A stretch of DNA of 64,000 nucleotides from Streptomyces sp. V4I2 (GTDB lineage: Bacteria > Actinomycetota > Actinomycetes > Streptomycetales > Streptomycetaceae): NCBI RefSeq assembly GCF_030817655.1, contig NZ_JAUSZM010000003.1, positions 868,001 through 932,000 on the forward strand, read 5' to 3'. The notes under the pieces are model-generated. The model saw only the letters and a program-made list of their open reading frames with translations, had not been told where the DNA came from and searched no databases. Positions 44,177 to 56,749 of this stretch are shown in pieces (within the stretch, counting starts at the first letter, position 1; every line of letters begins with the position of its first letter). Both the position numbers and the translations under genes were made by a program.

Positions 44177-46170
44177 ATGAGTTCGAACCAGGTCATCGGC
44201 CGCATTCCGGTGCGGGACGTCAGGCCCGCCGTGGAGTGCGGCAGGCGTCCGGCGAAGGCCGTCGTGGGCGAGACGTTCGAGGTCACCGCGACCGTGTTCC
44301 GCGAGGGCCACGACGCGGTCGCCTGCAACGTCGTCCTGACGGATCCGGAGGGCCGACACGGCCCATGGACGCCGATGCGGGAACTGGCCCCCGGCACCGA
44401 CCGCTGGGGCGCCGAGGTCACCCCCGACGTCGAGGGCCGCTGGACGTACCGCGTCGAGGCGTGGAGCGACCCGCTGGCCACCTGGCGCCGCACGGCCGGC
44501 ATAAAGGTCCCGGCCGGCATCGACACCGGGCTGGTCCTGGAGGAGGGCGCCGACCTGTACGAACGGGCGGCGGCCGGAGTCCCGCAGGGCCCGGAGCGTA
44601 CGGCGGTGCTGGCGGCCGTGGAGACCTTGCGCAACGACATCCTGCCGGTCGCCACACGTCTCGCCGCCGCGTTGACGCCGGAGGTGGACGCGGTCCTCAC
44701 CCACTATCCGCTGCGGGAGCTGGTGACGGCGTCGGAGACGCTGCCGCTGCTGGTGGAGCGGGAGAGGGCCCTGTACGGCTCCTGGTACGAGTTCTTCCCC
44801 CGCTCGGAGGGCACACCGCAGCGGCCGCACGGCACGTTCCGCACCGCGGCCCGCCGGCTGCCGGCGATCGCCGCGATGGGCTTCGACGTGGTGTATCTGC
44901 CGCCGATCCACCCGATCGGCCACACCTTCCGCAAGGGCCGCAACAACACGCTCTCACCCGGACCGGAGGACGTCGGGGTGCCCTGGGCGATCGGCTCCCC
45001 CGAGGGCGGCCATGACGCGGTGCACCCCGACCTGGGGACGATCGAGGACTTCGACTGGTTCGTAGGCCAGGCTCAGGCCCTGGGCATGGAGATCGCCCTG
45101 GACTTCGCGTTGCAGTGCTCGCCCGATCATCCGTGGGTGCAGAAGCATCCGGAGTGGTTCCACCACCGCCCGGACGGCACGATCGCGTACGCGGAGAACC
45201 CGCCGAAGAAGTACCAGGACATCTACCCGATCGCCTTCGACGCCGACCTGGACGGTCTGATCGGCGAGACCCTGCGGGTGCTGCGGTACTGGATGGACCA
45301 CGGGGTGCGGATCTTCCGCGTGGACAACCCGCACACCAAGCCGGTGGTGTTCTGGGAGCGGGTTATCGCGGACATCAACCGCACCGACGCGGACGTGATC
45401 TTCCTGGCCGAGGCGTTCACCCGGCCGGCGATGATGCACACGCTGGCGCAGACCGGTTTCCAGCAGTCGTACACGTACTTCACCTGGCGCACCGGCAAGC
45501 AGGAGCTGACCGAGTACCTGACCGAGCTGTCCGGCGAGGCGGCCGCCTACATGCGGCCCAACTTCTTCACCAACACCCCGGACATCCTGCACGAGTACCT
45601 CCAGCGCGGCGGCCGGCCCGCGTTCGAGGTGCGCGCGGTGCTCGCCGCGACGCTGTCGCCGGCCTGGGGCATCTACAGCGGGTACGAACTGTGCGAGAAC
45701 ACCCCGCTGCGGGACGGCAGCGAGGAGTACCTCGACTCGGAGAAGTACCAGATCAAACCTCGCGACTGGGAGGCGGCCGACCGCGAGGGCCGCTCCCTGA
45801 CCCCCCTGATCACCCGGCTCAACACGATCCGGCGCGCCCATCCGGCCCTGCGACGGCTCAGGAACATCCGCTTCCACCCGACCGACAACGACGCGCTGAT
45901 CGCGTACAGCAAGCGCACGGGTTCGGACACGGTTCTGGTGGTGGTCAACCTCGACCCGCACCGAGCCCAGGAGGCCACGGTCTCGTTGGACATGCCGCAA
46001 CTCGGCCTGGAGTGGCACGAGTCCCCGTCCGTCCATGACGAACTGGCGGGCGAGACCTACCGCTGGGGCCGGAACAACTACGTGCGGCTGGAGCCCGGTC
46101 GGGCGCCCGCGCACGTGTTCCACGTCCAACGGTTTTCCGCCGCGCCGCAGATCGGAGAGTCCCCCGCATC

Positions 46171-46174
<4 letters not shown>
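44177..46174 (+). CDS. glgE: Alpha-1,4-glucan:maltose-1-phosphate maltosyltransferase GlgE (665 aa)
   Basis: GH13_3 enzyme that extends linear alpha-glucan using maltose 1-phosphate. Domains in order: beta-sandwich N-domain ([20 protein letters not shown]), helical S domain (about 110-200), catalytic barrel ([20 protein letters not shown]; nucleophile Asp about 383 in [11 protein letters not shown]; acid Glu about 412 in [13 protein letters not shown]), C-terminal sandwich. ATG 44177 follows GGAGG. It overlaps treS (ATGA). Pep2 makes its donor from TreS-derived maltose and GlgB branches its product. Confidence 0.97.
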
Positions 46175-47889
<1,715 letters not shown>

Positions 47890-47915
47890 GCGTGCCGACG
47901 AAAGGACGCGTCACC

Positions 47916-49277
47916 ATGCCGAAGACCGCATTCCTCCGCCCCAGACGTACGGTCGTCGCCGACCCGATGGTCTCGCTCGGCGGCCTGTTGCGCGACTGGC
48001 TGCCCAGGCAGCGCTGGTTCGCGGGCAAGGACCGGCCCGTCACGGACCTCACCCTGCTGTCGATGACGGAGCTGTTCCCGGGCTGTCTGCACCTGCTGGT
48101 GCAGACCGACCACGCGCCCGTGCCGGTCCCCGGCGGCGGCACACCGGCAGGTGACTGCTACCAACTGCTGCTCGGCGTACGGCAGCATCTGTCGCCGCGC
48201 CTGGGACGGGCGCTCGTCGGCCGTGCGGAACAGGGCCCGTTCGCGGGCATGACGGTGTACGACGCGCTGCACGACCCCCGGTCGGCGCAGCTGCTCCTGG
48301 AGCGGCTGCGGCATCCGGGCTCGGCCGGTCCCCTGCGGTTCGAGTGCGACCCGTCCGTGTCGGTGCCCGCCGGGCTGCCGCCGCGGCTGCTGGACGCCGA
48401 GCAGTCCAACTCCTCGCTGGTGTACGGCGACGAGTTCATCCTGAAGCTGTTCCGGCGCATCCAGCCCGGTGTCAACCCCGACCTGGAGGTGCCGGGCGCG
48501 CTGGCCGGACAGGGCTGCCGCCGGGTGCCCGCGCCGGTGGCCTGGTTCCGGACGACGCAGCCGCAGGAGGCGACGCTGGGCGTGCTCCAGCCGTATCTGC
48601 GCGACGCTTCGGACGGCTGGACGCTGGCGCTGCGCGCGCTCTCCACCGGTGACGACTTCACCGCGCAGGCGCACGAGCTGGGGCAGGCCACGGCGGAGGT
48701 GCACCTCGCGCTGGCCGCGGCCTTCCCGGCCGGTACGCACGGCGAGAGCGGTCGCACGGCGGAGGCGATGACCGAGCGGCTGGACTCCGCGGCACACTGC
48801 GTGCCGGCGCTCAAGCCCTTCGTGCCCGGTCTGCGGGCCGCCTTCGGCGCGCTGGCCACCTGCGACGCCGGGCCACCGGCCCAGCGCATCCACGGCGACC
48901 TGCATCTGGGGCAGGTGTTGTGGGCGGGCCGGGAGTGGTTCGTCATCGACTTCGAGGGCGAACCGTCCCGTCCGCTCAACGAGCGGCGCAGCGCCCACTC
49001 CCCGGTGCGGGACATCGCCGGCATGCTGCGCTCCTTCGACTACGCCGCCCGGCAGCGCCGCCCCTGGCGTCCCGAGTGGGCGCGGCGCTGCCGGGAGGCC
49101 TTCTGCGCGGGCTACGCGTCCCGCGCCGGCTGGGACCCGCGCAAGAAGCACGGCCTGCTGCGGGCCTACGAGACCGACCGAGCTGTGTACGAAGTCCTTT
49201 ACGAGGCCAGGCACCGACCGGACTGGCTCCCTGTACCCATGGCGGCGATCGAACGTCTCGCCGTGAGAGGAGACTGA
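47916..49277 (+). CDS. pep2: Maltokinase Pep2 (453 aa)
   Basis: Aminoglycoside-phosphotransferase-like kinase that makes maltose 1-phosphate from maltose and ATP. N-cap LRDWLPRQRWFAGKDRPVTD is typical; SNSSLVYGDEFILKLFRRIQ carries the ATP-binding Lys; the catalytic loop is RIHGDLHLGQVLW, with the metal Asp in FVIDFEGEPSRPLNER and the maltokinase ending RDIAGMLRSFDYAARQ. ATG 47916 follows GAAAGGACG; an earlier TTG overlapping the treS stop is less likely. Next to treS and glgB in one operon. Confidence 0.96.
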   Translation: MPKTAFLRPRRTVVADPMVSLGGLLRDWLPRQRWFAGKDRPVTDLTLLSMTELFPGCLHLLVQTDHAPVPVPGGGTPAGDCYQLLLGVRQHLSPRLGRALVGRAEQGPFAGMTVYDALHDPRSAQLLLERLRHPGSAGPLRFECDPSVSVPAGLPPRLLDAEQSNSSLVYGDEFILKLFRRIQPGVNPDLEVPGALAGQGCRRVPAPVAWFRTTQPQEATLGVLQPYLRDASDGWTLALRALSTGDDFTAQAHELGQATAEVHLALAAAFPAGTHGESGRTAEAMTERLDSAAHCVPALKPFVPGLRAAFGALATCDAGPPAQRIHGDLHLGQVLWAGREWFVIDFEGEPSRPLNERRSAHSPVRDIAGMLRSFDYAARQRRPWRPEWARRCREAFCAGYASRAGWDPRKKHGLLRAYETDRAVYEVLYEARHRPDWLPVPMAAIERLAVRGD

Positions 49278-49280
49278 CCC

Positions 49281-51491
49281 GTGGCCCTGCGCGACGATCC
49301 TTCGCTGCCCGAGCCGTCCGGACCTGGCCGGTGCGGTACGGCCCCTCCGCTCGACCCCGCCGACCGTGGACGTCTGCTGTCGGGCGCCCACCACGACCCG
49401 CACGCGCTGCTGGGCGCCCACCCGGTGCCGGACGGGATCGTGTTCCGGGCGCTGCGCCCGTTCGCCCGTTCGGTGAGCGTCGTGGTCGACGGCGAGCGCA
49501 GAGAGCTGGCCTCCGAGGGCGACGGGCTGTTCTCCGGCGTCCTGCCGCTCGACGCGATCCCCGCGTACACGCTGCTGGTGGCGTACGCGGACGAGGAGCA
49601 GGAGGTGCACGACCCGTACCGCTTCCTGCCCGCTCTCGGCGAGACCGATCTGCACCTCATCCGCGAGGGCCGGCACGAGCAGTTGTGGAAGGCGCTCGGG
49701 GCCGAGCCGATGACCCACCAGGGCGTGACCGGCACCCGCTTCACGGTGTGGGCGCCGAACGCCCAAGGGGTGCGGGTGGCCGGGGAGTTCACCTTCTGGG
49801 ACGGCAAGGCCTTCCCGATGCGGTCGCTGGGTTCGTCCGGCGTGTGGGAGCTGTTCCTGCCGGGCATCGGAGAGGGCACCCGGTACAAGTTCGAGATCAC
49901 CTCCCGGTACGGCGGCCGGTTCCTCAAGGCCGACCCGATGGCCCGCCGCACCGAGGTGCCGCCCGACACGGCGTCCATCGTGACCTCCTCGCAGTACGAG
50001 TGGGGCGACCGGGAGTGGATGGCCGGGCGCGGGGACGTACCCGTGCACGAGGCGCCGTTCTCGGTGTACGAGGTCCATCTCCCGTCGTGGCGACCGGGAC
50101 TGACGTACCGACAACTCGCCGACGTGCTGCCGCCGTACGTGAAGGAACTGGGCTTCACGCATGTCGAGCTGATGCCGGTCGCGCAGCACCCCTTCAGCGG
50201 TTCCTGGGGCTACCAGGTCACCGGTTTCTACGCGCCGATGCCACGGCTCGGCACGCCGGACGACTTCCGGTACCTGATCGACGCCCTGCACCGGGCCGGC
50301 ATCGGCGTGATCATGGACTGGGTGCCGGCACACTTCCCGAAGGACGACTGGGCGCTGGCCCGCTTCGACGGGGACCCGCTCTACGAGCCGGGAGACGACC
50401 GGCGGGCGGAGCACCCGGACTGGGGGACGTACGAGTTCGACTACGGGCGCACCGAGGTGCGCAACTTCCTGGTCGCCAACGCCGTGTACTGGTGCGAGGA
50501 GTTCCACATCGACGGCCTGCGGGTGGACGCCGTCGCCTCGATGCTCTACCTCGACTACTCCCGCGACTCCGGCCAGTGGGCACCCAACGCGTTCGGGGGC
50601 CGCGAGGACCTGGCCGCGATGGCGTTCCTTCAGGAGATGAACGCGACCGTGTACCGGCGGACGCCCGGAGTGGTGACGATCGCCGAGGAGTCCACGGCCT
50701 GGGGCGGGGTGACCCGGCCCACCGACAGCGGCGGCCTGGGCTTCGGGCTGAAGTGGAACATGGGCTGGATGCACGACTCGCTCGGCTACATCAGCCACGA
50801 GCCGGTCCACCGCAAGTACCACCACAACGAGATGACCTTCTCGATGATGTACGCGTACAGCGAGAACTACGTCCTCCCGATCTCGCACGACGAGGTCGTC
50901 CACGGCAAGCAGGCCCTGGTGTCGAAGATGCCCGGCGACTGGTGGCAGCAGCGCGCCAACCACCGCGCGTATCTGGGCTTCATGTGGGCCCACCCCGGCA
51001 AACAACTCCTCTTCATGGGCCAGGAGTTCGCGCAGGGCGCCGAGTGGTCCGAGGCGCACGGCCCGGACTGGTGGCTCCTCGACCCCGCCTACAGTGCGGA
51101 GCCGGACCACCGTGGGGTGCGGGACCTGGTCCGCGATCTCAACACCGTCTACCGCCAGAGCCCCGCCCTCTGGCAGCGCGACACCGATCCCGGCGGGTTC
51201 CGGTGGGTGATCGGGGACGCCGCCGAGGACAACGTCTTCGCCTTCCTGCGGTACGACGCCGAGGGCAACCCGCTGCTCGCGGTCTCCAACTTCTCCCCCG
51301 TCGTCCGCCACGACTACCGCCTCGGCGTCCCCGACGACGTCCCCGTCTGGCAGGAAGCCCTCAACACCGACGCGGCGAAGTACGGCGGCAGCGACCTCAC
51401 CCTCCCCGACCCCGTCAAGCCGGAGGACGGGGCCCTGCGGCTGACACTGCCGCCGCTCGCGACGGTGTGGCTGGTACCGCAGCCCGGCTGA
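49281..51491 (+). CDS. glgB: 1,4-alpha-glucan branching enzyme GlgB (736 aa)
   Basis: GH13_9 enzyme that forms alpha-1,6 branches. Two N-terminal sandwich modules ([40 protein letters not shown]) precede the barrel: [20 protein letters not shown], nucleophile Asp about 416 in [18 protein letters not shown], acid Glu about 470 in [13 protein letters not shown], and [15 protein letters not shown] 49281, three bases after the pep2 stop, with GAGAGGAGA inside pep2. Last gene of the glgE-treS-pep2-glgB operon. Confidence 0.97.
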   Translation: MALRDDPSLPEPSGPGRCGTAPPLDPADRGRLLSGAHHDPHALLGAHPVPDGIVFRALRPFARSVSVVVDGERRELASEGDGLFSGVLPLDAIPAYTLLVAYADEEQEVHDPYRFLPALGETDLHLIREGRHEQLWKALGAEPMTHQGVTGTRFTVWAPNAQGVRVAGEFTFWDGKAFPMRSLGSSGVWELFLPGIGEGTRYKFEITSRYGGRFLKADPMARRTEVPPDTASIVTSSQYEWGDREWMAGRGDVPVHEAPFSVYEVHLPSWRPGLTYRQLADVLPPYVKELGFTHVELMPVAQHPFSGSWGYQVTGFYAPMPRLGTPDDFRYLIDALHRAGIGVIMDWVPAHFPKDDWALARFDGDPLYEPGDDRRAEHPDWGTYEFDYGRTEVRNFLVANAVYWCEEFHIDGLRVDAVASMLYLDYSRDSGQWAPNAFGGREDLAAMAFLQEMNATVYRRTPGVVTIAEESTAWGGVTRPTDSGGLGFGLKWNMGWMHDSLGYISHEPVHRKYHHNEMTFSMMYAYSENYVLPISHDEVVHGKQALVSKMPGDWWQQRANHRAYLGFMWAHPGKQLLFMGQEFAQGAEWSEAHGPDWWLLDPAYSAEPDHRGVRDLVRDLNTVYRQSPALWQRDTDPGGFRWVIGDAAEDNVFAFLRYDAEGNPLLAVSNFSPVVRHDYRLGVPDDVPVWQEALNTDAAKYGGSDLTLPDPVKPEDGALRLTLPPLATVWLVPQPG

Positions 51492-51600
51492 GGCTCCGCG
51501 GCGGCGGCAGGTGTTCGAACGGCCCCGGAGGGGCAGTCGGGGTCGTACACGAGCGAGCAATCCTCGTCGCCGCCAAGGGGCCACAGAAAGGCTTGATCAG

Positions 51601-52689
51601 GTGCGCACCGTCGGAGTGGAGGAGGAACTCCTCCTGGTCGACCCGGAGACCGGCGAACCGCAGGCGCTGTCCGCCGCGGTGCTCGCCCGTGCCGCGCAGG
51701 ACGACGCCGAACAGGACGTCTTCGAGAAGGAACTGCACAACCAGATGCTCGAGTTCGCGACGCATCCGCAGTCGGGCATGGAGGCACTGCGGGCGGAGAT
51801 CGTCCGCTGCCGTAAAGAGGCCGCCCGGCATGCCGGGGAGATCGGCTGCACCGTCGCCGCGCTCGCCACCTCGCCGCTGCCCGTCAGCCCCTCGGTGGGG
51901 GTGGGCCGCCGCTACCAGTGGATGGCGGAGCAGTACGGGATCGCCACCCAGGAGCAGCTCGTCCTGGGCTGTCATGTGCACGTGTCCGTGGAGTCCGACG
52001 AGGAGGGCGTCGCCGTCATCGACCGGATCCAGCCCTGGCTGACGGTGCTGTCCGCGCTGAGCGCCAACTCCCCGTTCTGGCAGGGCAAGGACACCTTCTA
52101 CAGCAGCTACCGCAGTCGGGTGTGGCAGCGGTGGCCGTCGGCCGGTCCGACCGAGCCGTTCCGCTCGGCCGAGCGCTATCACCGCCGGGTCGCGGACATG
52201 GTGGCCACCGGGGTGATCCTCGACGAGGGGATGATCTACTTCGACGCCCGGCTGTCCCGGCGCTACCCGACCGTGGAGATCCGGGTCTCGGACGTCTGCC
52301 TGCACTCCGGCACCGCCGTCCTCGTCGCCACCCTCGCCCGCGGCCTCGTCGAGACCGCAGCGCGTGACTGGCGGGCGGGCCGGGAGCCGCTGGGACACAG
52401 CGTGAGCCTGCTCCGGCTGGCCGCCTGGCGTGCCGCCCGCTCCGGGCTCACCGAGGAACTGCTGCACCCGGCGACCATGCGGCGCATGCCGGCGGAGACG
52501 GTGGTGCGAGCCCTGCTGGACCACGTCGGGGAGGCCCTCGCCGAGACCGGCGACCTCGACCGTGCCCGCGCCACCTGCGCCGAGCTGCTGCGCATCGGCA
52601 GCGGCGCCGGAGTGCAGCGGGCACTGATGAAGGAGACCGGCAGCCTGCGGGACGTGGTCACCGAGTGCGTGCGCATCACGCAGGCGTGA
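51601..52689 (+). CDS. YbdK-type carboxylate-amine ligase (362 aa)
   Basis: Glutamate-cysteine-ligase-2 family: VGVEEELLLVDPETGEPQAL (metal Glu cluster), KELHNQMLEFATHP, LGCHVHVSVESDEEGV, and PTVEIRVSDVCLHSGTAVLV. Members ligate an amino acid to a carboxylate with ATP and have weak GCL activity. GTG 51601 after AAAGG in the leader. Stands between glgB and a convergent DUF6480 gene. Physiological product unknown. Confidence 0.92.
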   Translation: MRTVGVEEELLLVDPETGEPQALSAAVLARAAQDDAEQDVFEKELHNQMLEFATHPQSGMEALRAEIVRCRKEAARHAGEIGCTVAALATSPLPVSPSVGVGRRYQWMAEQYGIATQEQLVLGCHVHVSVESDEEGVAVIDRIQPWLTVLSALSANSPFWQGKDTFYSSYRSRVWQRWPSAGPTEPFRSAERYHRRVADMVATGVILDEGMIYFDARLSRRYPTVEIRVSDVCLHSGTAVLVATLARGLVETAARDWRAGREPLGHSVSLLRLAAWRAARSGLTEELLHPATMRRMPAETVVRALLDHVGEALAETGDLDRARATCAELLRIGSGAGVQRALMKETGSLRDVVTECVRITQA

Positions 52690-52740
52690 GAGGGCCGGAC
52701 GTTGAGAGGCCGGACGTCTCGTGCTGCTGTCGTACTGCTG

Positions 52741-52974
52741 TCACAGGATGAGGACGATGGCGTACACCAGGAAGAACGCGGCGATCAGTACGGCGAGACC
52801 GAGGATCAGCGTCAGCGGTGCCTTGGCCCAGCCCTTGGGCGGATTGTGTGTCTCCCGCGGGCCCGCCTCGGGCAGGCTGCTCTCGGCCGGCGGGGTCTCG
52901 CCCGGGGGCACGCCGCCGCCGGGTTCCAGGCCGGGGGTGCGTTCGGGATCGGGGTCGGGGTTCGTGTAACTCAT
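52741..52974 (-). CDS. DUF6480 small membrane protein (77 aa)
   Basis: Asp/Pro/Gly-rich N-terminal half (SYTNPDPDPERTPGLEPGG) followed by ETHNPPKGWAKAPLTLI and a single C-terminal membrane helix (LILGLAVLIAAFFLVYAIVL). This is the layout of the DUF6480 family of Streptomyces. ATG 52974. Function unknown. Confidence 0.85.
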   Translation of the reverse strand: MSYTNPDPDPERTPGLEPGGGVPPGETPPAESSLPEAGPRETHNPPKGWAKAPLTLILGLAVLIAAFFLVYAIVLIL

Positions 52975-53128
52975 GCCGTCCGAGTCCCCCGAATATGCCG
53001 AGATCATCGACGGTCGGCCAGTTCTCCGTTCCCGGGCACCGGGCGCCCCACACCTGGGCTAGATTCGAGCACCGCGGATAACCGTGCTCGTCCGCGACGT
53101 CACACCCCGTACACATCAGGAGCAGTGC

Positions 53129-55030
53129 ATGCGCGACTTCGCCCTCGCTCCCCCGGCCGTCTCGCACCTGACCGGCGGTCTCGCCGACAGTGTCTTCGAC
53201 AGGGCGGCGCACAGCCCCACCCTGCCGATGCTGGCCCGGCGCCCGGACGCCGCCTCCGAGTGGGAGGAGGTGACCGCCGTGGAGGTGCGGGACGAGGTGG
53301 TGGACGTGGCCAAGGGGCTGGTCGCCTCCGGGATCTCGCCGGGGCACCGCGTAGCGATCATGGCGCGCACGCGGTACGAGTGGACGATCCTGGGGTACGC
53401 GCTGTGGACCATAGGTGCCGAGGTCGTGCCCATCCATCCGACCTCCTCGCGCGACCAGGTCGAATGGATCCTGCGTGACGCCGGCTGTGTGGCCGTGGCC
53501 GTCGAGGACGAGCAGAGCGTGATGACGGTCGGTTCCGTGTGTGCGGGACTGCCCCGGCTGCGCCACGTCTGGCAGCTCGACGCGGGGGCTCTCGGGGACC
53601 TGGTGCAGCGGGGCGAGTTCATCCCGATCGCCACCGTCGACTCGCTGCGCCGCATCGTCCTGCCGGACTCCACCGCCGTCGTCGCCTACACCTCCGGCAC
53701 GAGCGGGCACCCGCTCGGCTGCGCGCTGAGCCACCGCGGCCTCGCGAACCCCTGCGACACCCTTCTGGAGGGCTGGGGACACACGGCCGCGCCGCCCGGG
53801 GAGCAGGGGTCCGTCCTGGCGTTCCTGCCGTTGTCCCATGTGTACGGCCTCATGATCCAGGGCATGTGCGTGCGCGGCGGTCTGCTCATGGCCCATGAAC
53901 CCGACCTGAGCGCCGAGGCGCTGACGTCGGCGCTGCGCTCCTTCCGGCCCACCTACTTCTACGGCGTGCCGTCGCTCTTCGAGAAGATCTACAAGACCTT
54001 CCTGCGCACCGCCCAGCAGATGGGCCGCGGCGCCCTGTTCGAGCGGGCGGCCGAGACGGCACGGGACTACGCCGCGGCGTGCGAGCGGCATCGGCTGGGC
54101 GCAGGGCCCGGACCGGGCTTCGATCTCCGGCTGCAACACGCCCTGTACGAACGCACGGTGTACCGCAAGCTGCGGGGCGCCCTCGGCGGCCGGGCGCGCC
54201 GCGCCACGTCGGGAGGCTCCCCCCTCAACCGTGACCTGTGCCTGTTCTACGAGGGCATCGGCATCTACGTCCACGACGGGTACGGGCTCACCGAGACCAG
54301 CGGCGGGATCACGATGCAGCCGCTCGGGCGGGAGAAGTCCGGCACCGTCGGACAGGCCCTGCCGGGCACGGACATCCGGGTGGCCGACGACGGCGAGATC
54401 CTGGTGCGCGGGCCGTCGGTGTTCCAGGGCTACGTGAGCGACGACGCGGCTACCCGGGCCGCGCTGCACGGCGGCTGGCTGGCCACGGGGGACATCGGGC
54501 AGCTGGACCCCGAGGGATATCTGACGATCACCGGGCGCAAGAAGGACGTCATCATCACCAACAGCGGCAAGAGCGTCGCCCCGGCCGCCCTGGAACACCG
54601 CCTGCGGATGCACCCGCTCATCCACCAGGCGGTGATCGTCGGCGACAACCGGCCCTGCGTCGGGGCGCTGATCACGCTGGACCCGGAGTTCCTCGCGCAC
54701 TGGCGGGCCGGCCTCGCGTGGCAGAGCGACGCGCCGAACCGGGAGGCGCGGGAGGAGAACGCGCTGCGGGAGGAGATCACCCGGGCCGTGGCGGCGGCCA
54801 ACAGTGCCGTGTCGCGCTCGGAGTCCATCCGGGTGTTCCGGGTGCTTCCGGAACCGTTCGACCTGGCCAACGGGCTGATGACGCCGTCGATGAAGCTGCG
54901 CCGGGACCTGATCGTGCGGGCGTACGCGTTCGAGATCGACGCGATGTACCAGGCGCGCTCGCGCGGCGGGCGGCAGGTCGTGCCGGACGACTCGGCGAGC
55001 TGGGACGACGCGGACAACGTGTTCCGGTGA
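53129..55030 (+). CDS. Long-chain acyl-CoA synthetase-like AMP-binding protein (633 aa)
   Basis: ANL-superfamily enzyme of the FadD15 type. A3 core is AYTSGTSGHPLGCALSHRGL, A5 VHDGYGLTETSGGI, A7 WLATGDIGQLDPEGYLTITG, A8/A10 GRKKDVIITNSGKSVAP with the catalytic Lys. In A3 the usual PKG Lys is Leu (PLG), which may weaken ATP handling or mark a divergent substrate class. ATG 53129 follows AGGAGC. The C-terminal VNNGLMTPSMKLRRD-like segment (LANGLMTPSMKLRRDLIVRA) is typical of the type. Monocistronic. Confidence 0.92.
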   Translation: MRDFALAPPAVSHLTGGLADSVFDRAAHSPTLPMLARRPDAASEWEEVTAVEVRDEVVDVAKGLVASGISPGHRVAIMARTRYEWTILGYALWTIGAEVVPIHPTSSRDQVEWILRDAGCVAVAVEDEQSVMTVGSVCAGLPRLRHVWQLDAGALGDLVQRGEFIPIATVDSLRRIVLPDSTAVVAYTSGTSGHPLGCALSHRGLANPCDTLLEGWGHTAAPPGEQGSVLAFLPLSHVYGLMIQGMCVRGGLLMAHEPDLSAEALTSALRSFRPTYFYGVPSLFEKIYKTFLRTAQQMGRGALFERAAETARDYAAACERHRLGAGPGPGFDLRLQHALYERTVYRKLRGALGGRARRATSGGSPLNRDLCLFYEGIGIYVHDGYGLTETSGGITMQPLGREKSGTVGQALPGTDIRVADDGEILVRGPSVFQGYVSDDAATRAALHGGWLATGDIGQLDPEGYLTITGRKKDVIITNSGKSVAPAALEHRLRMHPLIHQAVIVGDNRPCVGALITLDPEFLAHWRAGLAWQSDAPNREAREENALREEITRAVAAANSAVSRSESIRVFRVLPEPFDLANGLMTPSMKLRRDLIVRAYAFEIDAMYQARSRGGRQVVPDDSASWDDADNVFR

Positions 55031-55149
55031 GGGACCTGCCGCCGACCCGACGTCCCGAGAACGCGTAGGCTCCGCGCCCTCGGGAACACGAACCCTGCGA
55101 CACATGAGAAAGGACGACAGCCCTGCTGATCCGGGGCCGGAAAGGCGAC

Positions 55150-55584
55150 ATGGCAAGCGAGCCGCGTTGGGACAAGACACTGGCTTCCGAGGCGATCCCG
55201 AGCCGCAGCACCAGTTTCGCGGGCGAGCCGCAGAACGTGACGGGTGCGCGACTCGCCGCGGAGCAATTCCTCCGTGACCTCGCACGCACCGCGCGTCCCG
55301 CCGCACCCGAGTACTGGGACGACATCCTGCTGGTCGTCACGGAGCTGGCCGCCAACGCGGTCCAGTACGCTCCCGGCCCGTTCGCCCTGCGCATGCGCCG
55401 GACCTTCGACGGCGTCCATGTGACCGTCCACGACACCAGCAGCACTCCGCCCGCGCCGCGCCCCTTCGATCCGCGGCACGGCGGTGGCGGCATCGGCTGG
55501 CATCTGGTGCACGCGCTGTGCGACCAGGTGAGCGTGGTCACGGACGACGGCGGCAAGGACATCCACGTCTTCCTGCCCTGGTGA
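55150..55584 (+). CDS. HATPase anti-sigma-type kinase (144 aa)
   Basis: RsbW-like single-domain ATPase: N box ILLVVTELAANAVQYAPGPF, VTVHDTSSTPPAPRPFDPR (D box), GGGIGWHLVHALCDQVSVVT (G box). ATG 55150 follows AAAGG. Streptomyces carries dozens of these; here it faces another of the same family convergently. Predicted to bind and phosphorylate a STAS antagonist or a sigma factor. Confidence 0.88.
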   Translation: MASEPRWDKTLASEAIPSRSTSFAGEPQNVTGARLAAEQFLRDLARTARPAAPEYWDDILLVVTELAANAVQYAPGPFALRMRRTFDGVHVTVHDTSSTPPAPRPFDPRHGGGGIGWHLVHALCDQVSVVTDDGGKDIHVFLPW

Positions 55585-55599
55585 GCCGACGCCGCCCGG

Positions 55600-56058
55600 T
55601 CACGGTGCCGGTCGCAGCGGCACCAGCACGCCGATGGTCTTGCCGCCGCCGGGATGCCGGTCGACGGTGATCTCGCGGGCCAGCCGGATGATCAGGGGCC
55701 AGCCGTACCCGTTGCCGTGGTGTCCGACCGGGAAGGCGCCGGCGCCCTGCGAGACGTCGGGGACGAGGTCGCTGTGGTCGCGGACGGCCACCCGCAGGCC
55801 TTCCTCGGTGGGTGTCACGTGGAAGCCGGCCACCCCGTCACCGTGCCGGACGGCGTTGGTGACCAGTTCGGAGACGACCAGCAGCAGGTCCACGATGTCC
55901 TCGTCCCGCGCCCCGCGGGAGGGGGATTCCCAGCGCTCGCGCACCACCGACCGCGCGTAGGCGCGGGCCGTCGCCGGACTCGTCACCGTAGCCCGTGGCA
56001 GGTCGCCGGAGGGGTGGTGGTCGAAGAGCGCGGTCGCGGCCGCGTCGATGTGTTCCAT
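55600..56058 (-). CDS. HATPase anti-sigma-type kinase (152 aa)
   Basis: Same family as the convergent neighbour: TARAYARSVVRERWESPSRG, N box LLLVVSELVTNAVRHGDGVA, D box LRVAVRDHSDLVPDVSQGAG, G box HGNGYGWPLIIRLAREITVD. ATG 56058 with a weak ribosome site. Candidates for partners are the nearby STAS protein and the SigB-type sigma factor, but none is proven. Confidence 0.9.
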   Translation of the reverse strand: MEHIDAAATALFDHHPSGDLPRATVTSPATARAYARSVVRERWESPSRGARDEDIVDLLLVVSELVTNAVRHGDGVAGFHVTPTEEGLRVAVRDHSDLVPDVSQGAGAFPVGHHGNGYGWPLIIRLAREITVDRHPGGGKTIGVLVPLRPAP

Positions 56059-56110
56059 GCGTGTCGTGTCCCTGAGATCCGCCCGGCCGGTGCGTCCCGC
56101 ACCCCGGCCG

Positions 56111-56482
56111 TCAGACCGTGGTCGTCTCTCGCGGCGGCAGCCGGTGGTAGTAGTCGCCGACGGCGGTCAGATACGCGGGATCCCTCGTCTCGCTGTCCGT
56201 CTTGAAGCGGGGTGCTGCCTTCACTTCTCCCACCGTGCAGGCCAGCGTGACCCTGCGGGCCCCGGCGTCGATCCCGGTGACGACGCCGACGGGTACGAGG
56301 ACGCTCCCGCCGAACAGCCAGACGCCGGTGTCGACCACCAGGTGCCGCATGCCCCGGGGGTCGGCCTGCCGGTCCACCCGGCCGAGGGCGCCGTCGCCGG
56401 CGGCGACGGTGAACCCCGTCAGGTCCTGCCCCTCGACGTACCCGCTGTCCGGCCCGTACGACCAGATCCTGTCAACAGCCAC
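56111..56482 (-). CDS. PRC-barrel domain protein (123 aa)
   Basis: PRC-barrel fold: LTGFTVAAGDGALGRVDRQA, LVVDTGVWLFGGSVLVPVGV, VTLACTVGEVKAAPRF, ending with a short tail (DYYHRLPP). GTG 56482 has GGAGGGAG immediately upstream; the longer open frame has no homology. PRC barrels mediate protein or RNA contacts. It lies 53 bp upstream of the HATPase gene on the same strand. Confidence 0.85.
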   Translation of the reverse strand: MAVDRIWSYGPDSGYVEGQDLTGFTVAAGDGALGRVDRQADPRGMRHLVVDTGVWLFGGSVLVPVGVVTGIDAGARRVTLACTVGEVKAAPRFKTDSETRDPAYLTAVGDYYHRLPPRETTTV

Positions 56483-56749
56483 GCTGCTCCCTCCTCCGGC
56501 CTCCACAGCAGCAGTTACCCGCCTCCCGCACGTGCATTCGGCGCCGTTCGGCACAGTTGCCCGTGAATGGGGGGGTGATTCAGGGGTATGCGCGGGGGCG
56601 CGGTGGAAGACCGGGCGACTGCCAGGCGACCGCGTGAACGACTGAGCCCGGATGAGAGGTTGATCACCACCCAGGAACCGAACCGGTGTGCATCGAAGTC
56701 GCCGCCAGGGGTAACCGGCCCTGGCTGTCAGCACCTGTTGGAGGTACCC

